Positions 19,347-29,457 are shown, numbered from the stretch's first letter. The stretch: 64,000 bases of DNA from Candidatus Obscuribacter sp. (GCA_016712465.1 JADJQZ010000001.1:4092001-4156000), one strand, 5' to 3'. Notes: a model not told the origin generated them from the sequence alone. A program made the numbers and translations.

Positions 19347-21234
19347 CTTCTTTTCCAGCTTTCTCCCGAGCTTTGCGGGCAGCCTTTTCCTGCTTTTCTT
19401 TCAGTTCTCGCTCTTGCTTCTCTTTCTCTTTTAGCGCCTTCTCCTGGTCATGTTTGAGCTTACGCTCTTGCTTCGATAACTTGGCCCCTTCGGGAGCGGC
19501 GTCTTTTACGTCGTGTTCGCCGGTCTTCACCGCCTCAACTTCTTTCTCAACAGCTTTCACTTCTATGACGCGGCGACTGATAGGAATAGACTTCTGCCCC
19601 TTCCCAAGTGTTCCCCAGACCGTAATGTAATAGAGCCCTTCTTTGTTTTCATTGTTGAGGGGCACCTTAACGGAGAAAGCGGCTCCATCGATTTTGACTC
19701 CCCCTTTGACAGGAATGTCCGAAACCGGTCTCGGTTCACCAGGAGAGCCGGCCACCGCGATCAAAGGCGCCGCCAGGGCAATGGGCGGAAAGAACATGCC
19801 GCCGGCCACTGCCGCCACCATACCGCCTATTTTGATAGCGGTCACCGCCTTACTGTAGTCACGCTCGGAGCGATTGGAATAGGCCACATAATCGAGAGGT
19901 GGGAAGTATGGCAGAGCCTCTTCTCCTTCATCGGCGGCACCATAAGAGCTATTGGGAGCGGCCAGGGCCTCGAAGGCCAGGGTTACCCGGTCAAAGACAT
20001 AGGGACTGTGAAAGACTCCCTTTACCTCTACTTTTTCACCAAGGGCTGCCTGACTGGGCAGAGGCCCCATGAGCGAATGTCGATTCAAAATTTCACAGGT
20101 GCCGATAAAGCGGTCCCCGCCCGCATTTTCACAGATAGCAAAACCAATATGGGTGGCATCCGGTGAAAGGATGGCATCCCGATCGTCCTGCCTGGAGAGA
20201 AGCAGTTTGAGGAGTTTGACGGCACCGGCTTTACAAACCTTGCTCGCACCAACCTCGGCGGTCTTGACGGAAGCGATGCATTCGGTGAGGGCATCGGAGC
20301 CTTCCTCGAGGGTATAGCGGCGATCAGGACCCAAGCCGGCTTCGTTGAAATGCGATATGAGCGAGCGCCGCCCCTGGTAGGCAGCTTGCTCTCGCGCCAG
20401 CTTCTCGGCCAGGGTATCGGGCGAAAGGGCACCCAGACCATAGTTGCGTCGTTCGGTGTTTATTATCTCTACGGCAAATTGGCCCACTTGCTCAGGTGTA
20501 GAGGGCTGCAAGTTCTCCGGTCTGAGGGCCAGCTCGTCCAGATAATTTACTTCCCTGACGGTTTCCAGGGTGGGCAGATTTTCCAGATCATTATTGTTGT
20601 AAACGGGCGGCGCATTATTGCCGTTCAAATCGGCTCGCTCCGCTTCCATACCGCCAAGAATTGTCCTTTTGAGCCTCTCGGTGCGATCGAAAAGAGAATC
20701 GTCGTTGAAGTTACGCTTGAAGACCACTGTTTCCAGGGTAGAAAGCCTCTCTGCTATAGGAGCGCCGGGCTGACTGCGCCCCAGGGTCACTTCTTCCAGG
20801 CGGCCGATGGTGGGGTACTGCTCAACGGCATTGCCTGCCTTGGGCGTTTGATAGGCAGGAGGCGCAACCGGCGCCGGTGCAGGAGCCGGAGCCTGACCGC
20901 TGGACGGCACCGTATTCGGTATTACATCCACCGAAGGCACCTGGGGCTTGAGCGTCGAATCCGGTCTGGTGTCGGTGGTATGGGCCCGGCGTGGGATTCG
21001 CGTCGGCAAGGCGGCGGCAGGTTGATTTTGAGCAGGGCGCGTGATGCGGCGAGGAGACTCAGAACTCTTGGGCAGAGCCGGTGGTAAAGGCGGTGCCACC
21101 GGCTTACCGGCCGGCAGCGGACTGGGAGCCGGCGCCTGGGCCAGGAGCGGAGAAAAGCCGGAGGCCGTGAAAGCCAATTGCAAACTGAGGGAAAGAGGCA
21201 ATACTCTTCCCAAATTCGTCAAAACGGCTCTCAT
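19309..21234 (-). CDS. Exported CAP-domain protein with lysine/glutamate-rich tail
   Basis: About 641 residues from the ATG at 21234, which opens a signal peptide (MRAVLTNLGRVLPLSLSLQLAF, ending near LLAQA). The frame stays open to 21489, but that extension overlaps pgeF and looks spurious. A Pro-rich linker of about 100 residues follows. A CAP/SCP-like domain near residues 255-390 starts with VEIINTERRNYGL and includes SHFNEAG. A beta-rich region and a hydrophobic stretch (GGMVAAVAGGMFFPPIALAAPL) come next. The last 70 residues are a Lys/Glu-rich coiled coil. CAP proteins are secreted and varied in function. It is likely part of a run with pgeF and the VWA gene. Confidence 0.75.
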   Translation of the reverse strand: MRAVLTNLGRVLPLSLSLQLAFTASGFSPLLAQAPAPSPLPAGKPVAPPLPPALPKSSESPRRITRPAQNQPAAALPTRIPRRAHTTDTRPDSTLKPQVPSVDVIPNTVPSSGQAPAPAPAPVAPPAYQTPKAGNAVEQYPTIGRLEEVTLGRSQPGAPIAERLSTLETVVFKRNFNDDSLFDRTERLKRTILGGMEAERADLNGNNAPPVYNNNDLENLPTLETVREVNYLDELALRPENLQPSTPEQVGQFAVEIINTERRNYGLGALSPDTLAEKLAREQAAYQGRRSLISHFNEAGLGPDRRYTLEEGSDALTECIASVKTAEVGASKVCKAGAVKLLKLLLSRQDDRDAILSPDATHIGFAICENAGGDRFIGTCEILNRHSLMGPLPSQAALGEKVEVKGVFHSPYVFDRVTLAFEALAAPNSSYGAADEGEEALPYFPPLDYVAYSNRSERDYSKAVTAIKIGGMVAAVAGGMFFPPIALAAPLIAVAGSPGEPRPVSDIPVKGGVKIDGAAFSVKVPLNNENKEGLYYITVWGTLGKGQKSIPISRRVIEVKAVEKEVEAVKTGEHDVKDAAPEGAKLSKQERKLKHDQEKALKEKEKQERELKEKQEKAARKAREKAGKEDEDKKKDNEKDD

Positions 21235-21346
21235 TCCTGCCACTGCCCACCCCGAGTGCATTAGATATATTTTGCACAATCCCGGCAATATTACAAATCG
21301 TCCCCAGAAATTAGAAGAGATAAATTTTAAATGCCCGGCTGCCTCC

Positions 21347-22267
21347 CTAGACCAGGCAACCGACGGCGCCCTGCCGGCCGGTGATGCCCCCGGATTGACG
21401 ATGGGAATAGAAAAGCTCGGGACGGCAACTTGTGCAAAATTCCGAGACATCCACCTGGGCCAATCCCTGATTAAGCAACTGCAAGGCATTGATGGCCTTG
21501 AGGTTGGGTCTTGGTTGACCCTGCCTTTCTTCCACCAGGCCCTTTCTGGCCAACTTATCCACGGCCGGCGAACCGCTCGGATTGACAGTAGCTATGAGCT
21601 TTTCTACTACATCTAAACCGGTCGGATAACAACAAGTACCAATGGCCGGACCGACCGCCGCCAGCATGCGGCGGGGATCGCCGCCCAGCTCCTTCAGCCT
21701 TTCCACGCCCATCACGGCAATAGACTGGGCCGTGCCCCGCCAACCGGCGTGTACGATGGAAAGCAGTCTTAATTCAGGCTCGTAAATCATGACCGGCACA
21801 CAGTCTGCAAAATGCAAGAGAACCGGCAAATTCTTGCTGGCAGTGGCCAGACCATCGACTCCGGCCAGGTCAGGTTTCATGCTGCCGTCCACTTTCACCA
21901 CATGACCCGAGTGGACCTGCCCAGGTACATGCAAACGGTCGTGATCAACCTTGAGGGCCCGACACAACCTCTGCCGGTTCTGAAGAGCACTTTCCTTGAC
22001 CTTTTCATCACCCACGGAACGACCGAGATTGAAATTATCAAAAGGGCTGGGGCAGCTACCGCCGTGCCGGGTAGTGAAAGCATGCACCAGTCCTTCCTGC
22101 CGAGAAAGCAAGGGCGATGTGGTGAGCTTCAAGCCATCCAGTTCCTTTACCTGCCATTCACTGAAGGAAAGAGACCGCTGTAACCGCTCCTGGAAAGACT
22201 GATTCTTGTCGTTGTCGCTGCCTGCTTCCATGTCCGCCTTCCATATATTGGATATACGCCTGCTCAA
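21347..22267 (-). CDS. pgeF: Peptidoglycan editing factor / YfiH-type purine nucleoside phosphorylase
   Basis: 306 residues of the PgeF/YlmD (laccase-domain) family, reported to act on purine nucleosides and, in E. coli, to keep non-canonical peptides out of peptidoglycan. Family motifs are all present: FTTRHGG, the QVHSGHV histidine, HFADCVPV, IVHAGWRGT with its metal His, AAVGPAIGTCCYP, and the ending CTSCRPELFYSHR. The N-terminal 55 residues are extra compared with the usual ~250 residues. M13 at 22231 is an alternative start. It lies 9 bp after the SDR gene and 112 bp before the CAP gene, all on the same strand. Confidence 0.93.
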   Translation of the reverse strand: MSRRISNIWKADMEAGSDNDKNQSFQERLQRSLSFSEWQVKELDGLKLTTSPLLSRQEGLVHAFTTRHGGSCPSPFDNFNLGRSVGDEKVKESALQNRQRLCRALKVDHDRLHVPGQVHSGHVVKVDGSMKPDLAGVDGLATASKNLPVLLHFADCVPVMIYEPELRLLSIVHAGWRGTAQSIAVMGVERLKELGGDPRRMLAAVGPAIGTCCYPTGLDVVEKLIATVNPSGSPAVDKLARKGLVEERQGQPRPNLKAINALQLLNQGLAQVDVSEFCTSCRPELFYSHRQSGGITGRQGAVGCLV

Positions 22268-22276
22268 ACCAGAGGG

Positions 22277-23110
22277 CTAATGCAAGGAAAGTCCCCCACA
22301 TATATTTATAGCCTGTCCTGTGATTCCGCGCGCCATTGGCGAAGCAAGATAGAGCACCAGGGAAGCCACTTCCTCCGGCTCAAGGAAACGCTCCTGGGGC
22401 ACGGAAAGCCTGGTCAGTTCCATACCGGCATCAGCCGGCAAGCCATTGAGAGCCTGCCAGTGCGGATCTTCTATCTGCTTGCGGGCAAGATCCGTGAGCA
22501 CCCATCCAGGGCAGACGGCGTTCACTGTCACACCGCTTGCGGCAGCTTCCAGGGCAGCGGCCTGGGTGAGACCAAGGAGCGCGAACTTGGAGGCCGAGTA
22601 AGCGGCGCCGTAAGCTTCAGCCACACGACCGGAGATGGAAGAGACATTGATTATGCGCCCGCTACCCCGCTTCAGCATGGCCGGCAGAAAGCTGGACATG
22701 ACAAGCATGGCGGCGTTCAAATTGATATCCAGCAATTGCCGCCAGGAGGAAAGTTCGTGCCCGGCCACGCTCTCGGTGCGATAAATACCGGCATTATTGA
22801 CGACGATATCGAATTGCCGCTCCCCTGCCAGTCCATTAAGCTCAGACTGCAGTTTCTCCAGAGAAGCCAAGTCTATACTTTTATATTGTGCGGCTCGACC
22901 GTAGGCACTGTGCAGCTCATCGGCAAACAAACGCAGGCGCTCTTCGTCTTTGCCGACCAGATATAAATCGGCTCCGCAAGCAGCAAAGCCCCTGGCTACG
23001 GCCTGACCAATACCGCGGCTTGCGCCGGTAAGAAAGACCTGCCGCCCCTTAAAGAGATCAGGAGCAAAGCCATAAGAGGATGAAAGCGAAGTTTTGTTAT
23101 CAAGAGACAA
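22277..23110 (-). CDS. Short-chain dehydrogenase/reductase
   Basis: 277 residues of the classical SDR family. It has the cofactor motif TGASRGIG (28-35), NNAG (105-108), the catalytic Ser158 in NVSSISG, and Tyr171/Lys175 in YSASK. The order matches FabG-like 3-oxoacyl-ACP reductases, but many SDRs share this pattern and an extended loop after the active site (DPHWQALNGLPADAG) is atypical for FabG. A first-in-operon position, 9 bp before pgeF, suggests co-expression only. Substrate unknown. Confidence 0.9.
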   Translation of the reverse strand: MSLDNKTSLSSSYGFAPDLFKGRQVFLTGASRGIGQAVARGFAACGADLYLVGKDEERLRLFADELHSAYGRAAQYKSIDLASLEKLQSELNGLAGERQFDIVVNNAGIYRTESVAGHELSSWRQLLDINLNAAMLVMSSFLPAMLKRGSGRIINVSSISGRVAEAYGAAYSASKFALLGLTQAAALEAAASGVTVNAVCPGWVLTDLARKQIEDPHWQALNGLPADAGMELTRLSVPQERFLEPEEVASLVLYLASPMARGITGQAINICGGLSLH

Positions 23111-23345
23111 AGAATGCCACTCCTTATAACGGGCTCATTTTACCAGGCTCATTCTAGTCCCAGTTGCCACCTTTACCGGCAAGTTTGTTAGCAAGACAGA
23201 AAAGCGGGAACCTTGATAAACTTTCCAAGTCTTTAGTTTCTGTGAAGCGCAAAACTGCTTGTGAGCGCCAAACACAAAATGACAAATGACTTAAGTCCCG
23301 GTCAAGCTCAATACTTATCTCCTATCAAATAGTCGGTACAAAAAA

Positions 23346-24566
23346 ATGAAACCCAAAGCCTACAACGCAAAGATTTCCCCGGTCAAAAGATCAATTCTAG
23401 TCGGCGCGCTGGCTCTGAGCCAAACTGTCGTCAGCACCTCTTTTGCACTACCCGCCCTGGCTCTAGATAATGAAATCAAAATTGCCGGACAGGGACTGTT
23501 CACCGTATCTGGTGCCGGTGGCATGACCGCCGACAAACGGGCCGAAGCCATCCAACAAAACTTAGATAATGCACTGGTGGCAGCTAAAGACAGAACTCCG
23601 GCCTCTGTAAAAATAACCTATGTCAAAGGCACACCGGTCGTCACACTGGGCGGCTACCAGGTAGTTACCGTTGATAGTGCCTCAGCCAAGGCTGCCGGAA
23701 CCACACCTACTCTCTTAGCCACCAGATGGGCTGACTCCATCCGCGGTGCCCTGCGCGATCAAAGTAGTGTGCAAGCTTATGTCTCGCAACTCTCCGGCGA
23801 ATACGATAGCAGCGCACCGACCGCCTATAATGCTCCGGCTGCACAGCCGAACCCTTCCTTCAATACTCAGCCCTATGGTCAGCCTAATCAGCAACAGGCC
23901 TACGGACAACAGCCCTATGGGCAACAGCCTTACGGTTCTTCCATGGTCAGACAGGGACGCGTAACCTATGCTCCCGCCGGTCTGGTCCTACCCATCTCGC
24001 TGTCCTCCGGTATCTCCACGCAAGTGGCAAAAGCCGGTGACGTGGTGCAAGCCACTATCAGCCAGACTATCATGCTGGGTGATTCCATGATACCGGCAGG
24101 CTCAGTGGTATTGGGCACTGTTACCGATGCCAGCGCCGGAAAAATGCTGGGTCGTTCCGCCAGCCTGGGCATCAAGTTTAATCGCCTGCGCACTCCCGAT
24201 GGAACCGAAACTCCTATTTCCGCTCACCTGGTTGGCGGCATCGGTAAATACGCCGGCGGCGCCCAGGAAGACACCGTCAAAGGTGAAACCTGGAAAGGCA
24301 AAGTTGTCCAGGCCGGTGTGAGAGGCGCGATCGGTGCCGGTACCGGTGCGGCCCTCGGTACAGCCGTCGGTGCTATCGCCGGTGGTGGCAGGGGCGTGGG
24401 CAAAGGTGCCTGGTCCGGTACGGCAATTGGTGCCGGCGTCGGCGTGGCCCAGAGCCTTATCCTGCGCAAAGGCAGCGACGTAAACGTGGCAGCAGGAACC
24501 GCCATGCAGATTCAGCTCGATGCACCGGTAAGTATTGCCGGCGCAGCCAGTGCCAATCCCTATTAA
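23346..24566 (+). CDS. Exported protein with Tyr/Gln-rich linker and glycine-zipper segment
   Basis: 406 residues. It has a signal peptide ending near ALPALA (36-40) and an N-terminal domain (about 40-155) that looks like a periplasmic alpha/beta module. A YGQQPYGQQP-type low-complexity linker follows at about 180-200. A beta-rich domain then has the pattern GDVVQATISQ...GDSMIPAGSVVLGTVTDA. The Gly-zipper stretch GAIGAGTGAALGTAVGAIAGG is a likely membrane-interacting segment. The gene ends in a perfect terminator. The beta domain resembles that of the convergent neighbour at 24680. Confidence 0.75.
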   Translation: MKPKAYNAKISPVKRSILVGALALSQTVVSTSFALPALALDNEIKIAGQGLFTVSGAGGMTADKRAEAIQQNLDNALVAAKDRTPASVKITYVKGTPVVTLGGYQVVTVDSASAKAAGTTPTLLATRWADSIRGALRDQSSVQAYVSQLSGEYDSSAPTAYNAPAAQPNPSFNTQPYGQPNQQQAYGQQPYGQQPYGSSMVRQGRVTYAPAGLVLPISLSSGISTQVAKAGDVVQATISQTIMLGDSMIPAGSVVLGTVTDASAGKMLGRSASLGIKFNRLRTPDGTETPISAHLVGGIGKYAGGAQEDTVKGETWKGKVVQAGVRGAIGAGTGAALGTAVGAIAGGGRGVGKGAWSGTAIGAGVGVAQSLILRKGSDVNVAAGTAMQIQLDAPVSIAGAASANPY

Positions 24567-24605
24567 TTTAAGAGGCTTGCTCGACCTGAAATCAAATTGA
24601 AGAGA

Positions 24606-24636
24606 GAAGGGAGGTCCCATGGACCTCCCTTCTTTT
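24606..24636 (+). terminator. Rho-independent terminator between convergent genes
   Basis: A perfect 12-bp stem (left arm 24606-24617, right arm 24621-24632, 3-base loop) is followed by TTTT on the plus strand. It lies 40 bases past the 23346-24566 gene. The minus side is also pyrimidine-rich, so it may act for the convergent gene too. Confidence 0.88.
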
Positions 24637-24679
24637 AGCGTTAGGAACCGGCCAGAACTCCACCGGCGCCTTACCAGGC

Positions 24680-26254
24680 TTACTTGCTTTTCTTGCTTTC
24701 CTTACCGGCTTTGTCGCTCTTGCCCTGCCCACGCACATCACCCTTGACCTTGGTGTTGGCGTTAGGCATAAGCTGGGCTTCTGTCGCCACTTCGCCGGTA
24801 AACTCCTGCTTGAACTCGGCCAGGAATTCATCGCCTGGTTTAATGATGGCTTCTTGCCCTTTGACAATAGTGTCTTCAATCAAGAAGCTACCCGGCACTC
24901 CACTCAAGAAGCCCCAGGCGAAACCTTTGATGCGGCGATGTCTGACATTGGTGCCCACCGGCTTCATGAAAGCGAAAGAAGGATTGGCAGCGCCGATCAA
25001 GCCCAGCGCCACAGGCATAGCTCCGAAGCTGAAGACACCGGCCGGCGCCAGAGCGGCGTTCAAACCTACACGCAAAGCTTTATATTTGAGTTGCTGAGAC
25101 CAGGGACCGGTCACCTGCCCCAGGTGGTTCACTCCCAACAAGCGCCCTTCCGCTTTGTTGTTCACAACTCTGGCAGTGCGAGCCGGACAAGCTACGAGCG
25201 GAATGTGCTCATTTTTCTCGTTCAAAATCTCGTCGAAATCTACGCCCAGGCAACCGGAGTTACGGTACCAGCGTTCTGGAGAAACTAGAGAGTGCATGAC
25301 GCTTCTGGCTCTAAGACAATAATTGATATGGCCTCTTACCACCGAACCCTTTTTAGCAATCAATCGATCGCCTATCTTCAAATCGTACTTAAGACGGGCT
25401 TCCACAGGGTCGCCTTTCTTAGCCGTCTTGGAAGAGATCTGAGACAGTACGACCACAGGGAAGCGAGCACCGGTCTTAATCTTGGTCTTGCCCTCGTCGG
25501 TGGGCAAGTTTTCGTATTCGACAACCTTTTCAATTTGCTCCACTTCATCTAGATCGATGATGAAGGGCTCATCTCCTGTAGCAACCAGCTCTACGGCCAG
25601 AACACTGTCTTTGCTCGTATCGTTTATGCTGGCGCCCAGTTGGTGCACTTCATTTGTCTGCAAGGAATCGGCAGTACCGAAGGTGCCGCTGGCGCTGGCA
25701 CTTGTCACCGCAGTCTGGGTGCCGACGGTGGGTTCGGTCAGTACCTCCACGGACTCGGGGCTTTCACCAAGCTGGGGAGGTGTGGCTGACTGCAGTAAAC
25801 TACCGGTGGTGCCGCCGAAAACGGAGCCGGCGCTAAGATTTTCCGCCGGAGCAGTACCGCTGGGAGCTTCCACGGGGCTGAGTTTCACCGCCGGAGTAAG
25901 GCCCGTGACGGCGGTCGCTTCCGGCTTCTTCTCAGTCTCTTCGGTTTTGTCCGTATCTATGACAAAAGTTTCGCCGCCGGCGTCAGTGGCGGCAGAGCTT
26001 GAGGTTTCGGCGGGCGCAGGCTGCGAAACTTGATTGTCTCTGGCTTTGACGGCGATGGTCTTACCGCTGCCTTCAGCTTCCTTTGACTTATCGTCGAGAG
26101 TAAGCTCCGACTGCGTGTCATTCCAACTGGGAGCAGCCTCCTGGGCCAGCACAGGCAAGGGCAAGAGCACCATCTGCGCTACCAGCGCCGTGCTCAAGAA
26201 TATGCTCATTGCTCTGGGAAAAGATGAACGAGAATGCTTGATGGACAAACCCAT
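24680..26254 (-). CDS. Exported protein with the same beta domain as its convergent neighbour
   Basis: About 524 residues from the ATG at 26254, which begins a signal peptide (basic start, then STALVAQMVLLPLPVLAQ). The upstream frame to 26308 has no ribosome site. A Thr/Ser/Pro/Glu-rich region of about 200 residues follows, with no fold visible. The C-terminal half has VVLSQISSKTAKKGDPVEARLKYDL...GDRLIAKKGSVVRGHI, which follows the pattern in the 23346 protein. Hydrophobic Gly/Ala-rich stretches (AALAPAGVFSFGAMPVALGLIG) come next. It ends in a Lys-rich tail (GKESKKSK). Function unknown; probably cell-envelope. Confidence 0.72.
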   Translation of the reverse strand: MGLSIKHSRSSFPRAMSIFLSTALVAQMVLLPLPVLAQEAAPSWNDTQSELTLDDKSKEAEGSGKTIAVKARDNQVSQPAPAETSSSAATDAGGETFVIDTDKTEETEKKPEATAVTGLTPAVKLSPVEAPSGTAPAENLSAGSVFGGTTGSLLQSATPPQLGESPESVEVLTEPTVGTQTAVTSASASGTFGTADSLQTNEVHQLGASINDTSKDSVLAVELVATGDEPFIIDLDEVEQIEKVVEYENLPTDEGKTKIKTGARFPVVVLSQISSKTAKKGDPVEARLKYDLKIGDRLIAKKGSVVRGHINYCLRARSVMHSLVSPERWYRNSGCLGVDFDEILNEKNEHIPLVACPARTARVVNNKAEGRLLGVNHLGQVTGPWSQQLKYKALRVGLNAALAPAGVFSFGAMPVALGLIGAANPSFAFMKPVGTNVRHRRIKGFAWGFLSGVPGSFLIEDTIVKGQEAIIKPGDEFLAEFKQEFTGEVATEAQLMPNANTKVKGDVRGQGKSDKAGKESKKSK

Positions 26255-26442
26255 AATAATCAACGCCTCGTTGGAAGAATTAGTAAAGATGATTCCCAGC
26301 TCAATCATCTATTAGCTAGATATAAAGCTAAGGAATTTATACCGTGTCCGGCGATGTCAATAACATCCTTGACTACTGAAGCTTTAAGACTTAACAGACC
26401 CCCGGTTTTAACCGGGAGTCTGTCTGTTTCAGTATGGGTTAG

Positions 26443-29400
26443 TTAGTTCCCTGGTCCCAGCAACTGGAAGGCCGCCCAGGTACGGGGGGCCCGGTCTCTG
26501 GAAAGGGCAGCAAGCTGAGCCTTGCGCAAACTTTGTGCCGGTCCCAATCCGGACTGCTTGCTCTTGTAGAAATTAACAAGCTCATCAATCCGCTCCGACT
26601 CAGGCTGGCTCCAGAGACTCATCAAGACATTTCTGGCACCGGCATAGTTCAAACCGCGACTGACGACCTTGACGGCGTTGCCTCGCACATCTTTAGAGTT
26701 GACCGAACTGGCACTCCAGACGATCAGATCGCTGGCCATCTTTGTGCCGCAAAGCTTGTCAACCGTGACCTTGCTCTGGGCACCTTCGGCGGTGCTGTCG
26801 CTCAAGATAGGTAGAACCGAGCGCAGGGGATTACTTTCCAGAAGGGGCAGGCGGGACGAGAAGTGGACAACCGACTTTCCTCTTGACTGTTCTTCCAGAT
26901 TGTTGATGGCCGCTTCCTTACCGAACAAAGTGGTGACTCGCTCGCTGCCGACCACGCTGGCAATCTGATCGGTCTCGGCTTTCTCGGAGCCCTGACTGCC
27001 GTTGGAATTAGCCATAATCACCGAGAGATCGTCGGCAATGCGGGGCTGGCTGTCAAGCAAGACCGACACCGAAGAAATCATGGTCAGCAAATGCTTTTCA
27101 ACCAGGAATTTGCCCTGATCATCTATTATGGCCGCAAAGGGCAAGTTGTAGAGGGGACCATCCGGGATCACTACCAGCACCTGCTCGGCATTCTTGGGCA
27201 GGAATTGGCGCACGGCGGCAGGCATAAGCTCGCTATAAAGGGAGTGCAGTACGACCCTGTCGGCATCACCGCTGCCGGTACCGCCGCCGGCCTGAGCGGC
27301 GGAAGCAAGCAGGGAAGTAACCTGACTTTTCAAGCGAGCCTTGCCTACCTGCAGGCAACTGGAGGACATACGTCCCGAAGGCTCAATGGTGAAAGCCATA
27401 GTGAACTCAGGTCCGACCAGATAGTCCACGGCTGTAGCATTATTCTTCTGCAGGCTGGCGATGATTTCAGGAGCCATGGTCGGCACAGGGGCAATCAGAC
27501 GGGCCAGTGAGCGGTTGGTCTTTACAACACCGGTAAAGCGCTCCATCCAGCTCTTCCACTCTTTCAAGAGTTTATCGGGAGTGGTGACCAGTTCAGCGGA
27601 GTGCAGGCGCGCTCTCTGGGTAACCAGTTCATTGTATACATCGCGGTCTTCCCGCTTCACTTCGCCACCGCGACGAGTCCACTCCAGAATGAAGTTCTCT
27701 TCCTTTATCTGTTCGGCCGTCACAAGCGCCTGCTCGGTCAGACCCTGAGAGGCCAGAAGTTGCACAAGCAGAGCCCCCATGTCTTCCCGGGTGCAAGGAT
27801 AGCCGAGCTGGTCGGCCGAGGCAAAATCGGCTGCCTGAGGGGAGCGGAAATAAGAGAGGGCTGAATTGAGCGAGGCCTTGGCCGGCTCCACTTCGCCCTT
27901 GGTCAACTGCAACTTGGCAAGCACCGTATATGCCCGCCACAGATTGGCATCATCCCCCAACTTTTCAGAACCGGCGATGGCTTTCTGCACATAGCTCTCA
28001 GCATTTGTGAGGTCCGATGACTTGAGGCAAACTTCCGCTACACCTTGCAGGATTCTTCCCTTCAAGAGCACATCAGGGTTCTTGCCCATAATGGTGATGG
28101 CACCGGTGAGGTGGTTCTTAGCATCCCGGAAGGAGCCGCTGCGATACTCGGCGCAAGCCATGTTCTGCATGGTGATGGCATGCAAACGGGGTAGGACCGG
28201 CTGCAATACCGCATGGTAGTCAAGCCCCTGCTGAAAATAGCCGAGACCTTTACCAGTCTGTCCATCCTGAACTTCAATGACGCCAAGAGCATTGTATATC
28301 TGAGCCAGGCCCTGATTGTCCTGTTTGGCTTTCAAGACCGAAGCGGCTTTCAAGAGCATCTGCCGGCCCTGCTCATAGTCGCCGCAGGCGCAAAGCACGA
28401 AGCCATAACCTTCGTCGATGTTAGCCCTGGATACATCAGGAATCTGCCTGGCGTCGATTTTGGAGATGAGAGCATAGACGGTCTCATAAGACCGGCGAGC
28501 ATTGGCAAATTCGCCGGCGGCAAAATGGGCATTGCCGATGCACTGATAACCGGTAATTTGATAAACATTGGAATCTTTGGGAGCGGCTTTGGCTACCGAG
28601 AGCAGTTTGTTGGCTTCTTCCAGGGCAGCCACGAACCAACCCAGGTCGATCATGGAGTTGACGATGGTGGCTCTCACCTGCACGGCTTTACCGATATCGC
28701 CTTTGTCATAGCTGTACTGAGCGCCCTGCTGATAGAACTTAATGGCTTCCTTCACCTTGCCGGACTTGACCGCCAGATTGGCGCAAAGGTACATCAAGCG
28801 GGAGCCTTCATCGGGGTCATTCAACTGACCGCTGGAAAGGGAGCGCAATGCGGCATCAAGCTGCTGTGTAGCCCAGACCGGGTTATCCAGACCAAAATAG
28901 GCTTGCGCCAAAACAATACGGGCCTGAGCCAGGACCACTTCGTTGCCGCCGCCCGTCAGAACTTCAATGGCGTTCTCGCCCAGGTGCTTGGCCTTAATCC
29001 ACTGCCCCTGCTCGATATAGACTTTAGCCATATTAGTCAGGGCTCGTCCCTGACCTTCCGAATTCTTGGTGTCCAGGCAGAGTCCGTAGCCCTCCTGCCA
29101 GACCGCCAGAGCCTGACCGAACATTTTCTGGTCGAAGAGTTTCTGCCCTTCCTTCTCAAGTTTCTTGATTTTTTCAGCATCCTGAGGGGTCTGCTGCACG
29201 TCGGTCAGTTTCTGTAATTCTTTGATGAGGGCCTCGGCACCAATCGACTTGTCGGTGGTTTCTTTAGGCGCCATGTTTGACTGGTTGGGCATCTGCGGCT
29301 TAAAGTCGGGTTTATGCTCAGACTTGGCCTGCCCCTGGGTGTTAGCAAGCACAAGCGGCTCCGGAGTGGAAAGCCCTTGAGGGAAGGCCAGAGCCGCACT

Positions 29401-29457
29401 CAGGCTGGAAGTTGTCGAAAGAAGGATCGTACAGGCTAGTGAAACTGCTTTTCTCAT
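26443..29457 (-). CDS. Exported TPR protein with degenerate CHAT domain
   Basis: 1004 residues. A signal peptide is at 1-25, a Pro/Gln/Lys linker follows, then about ten TPR helix pairs (about 95-560), a linker, and a C-terminal CHAT (caspase-like) domain at about 720-1004. CHAT framework phrases are present: VVIPDGPLYNLPFAAI, KHLLTMISSVSVL, GARNVLMSLWSQP. The catalytic pair is not: VHFSSR has Arg869 where the family has His, and WSASS has Ser917 where the family has Cys. So the domain may be a protein-binding relic rather than a protease. TPR-CHAT proteins are common in Cyanobacteria. Confidence 0.88.
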   Translation of the reverse strand: MRKAVSLACTILLSTTSSLSAALAFPQGLSTPEPLVLANTQGQAKSEHKPDFKPQMPNQSNMAPKETTDKSIGAEALIKELQKLTDVQQTPQDAEKIKKLEKEGQKLFDQKMFGQALAVWQEGYGLCLDTKNSEGQGRALTNMAKVYIEQGQWIKAKHLGENAIEVLTGGGNEVVLAQARIVLAQAYFGLDNPVWATQQLDAALRSLSSGQLNDPDEGSRLMYLCANLAVKSGKVKEAIKFYQQGAQYSYDKGDIGKAVQVRATIVNSMIDLGWFVAALEEANKLLSVAKAAPKDSNVYQITGYQCIGNAHFAAGEFANARRSYETVYALISKIDARQIPDVSRANIDEGYGFVLCACGDYEQGRQMLLKAASVLKAKQDNQGLAQIYNALGVIEVQDGQTGKGLGYFQQGLDYHAVLQPVLPRLHAITMQNMACAEYRSGSFRDAKNHLTGAITIMGKNPDVLLKGRILQGVAEVCLKSSDLTNAESYVQKAIAGSEKLGDDANLWRAYTVLAKLQLTKGEVEPAKASLNSALSYFRSPQAADFASADQLGYPCTREDMGALLVQLLASQGLTEQALVTAEQIKEENFILEWTRRGGEVKREDRDVYNELVTQRARLHSAELVTTPDKLLKEWKSWMERFTGVVKTNRSLARLIAPVPTMAPEIIASLQKNNATAVDYLVGPEFTMAFTIEPSGRMSSSCLQVGKARLKSQVTSLLASAAQAGGGTGSGDADRVVLHSLYSELMPAAVRQFLPKNAEQVLVVIPDGPLYNLPFAAIIDDQGKFLVEKHLLTMISSVSVLLDSQPRIADDLSVIMANSNGSQGSEKAETDQIASVVGSERVTTLFGKEAAINNLEEQSRGKSVVHFSSRLPLLESNPLRSVLPILSDSTAEGAQSKVTVDKLCGTKMASDLIVWSASSVNSKDVRGNAVKVVSRGLNYAGARNVLMSLWSQPESERIDELVNFYKSKQSGLGPAQSLRKAQLAALSRDRAPRTWAAFQLLGPGN

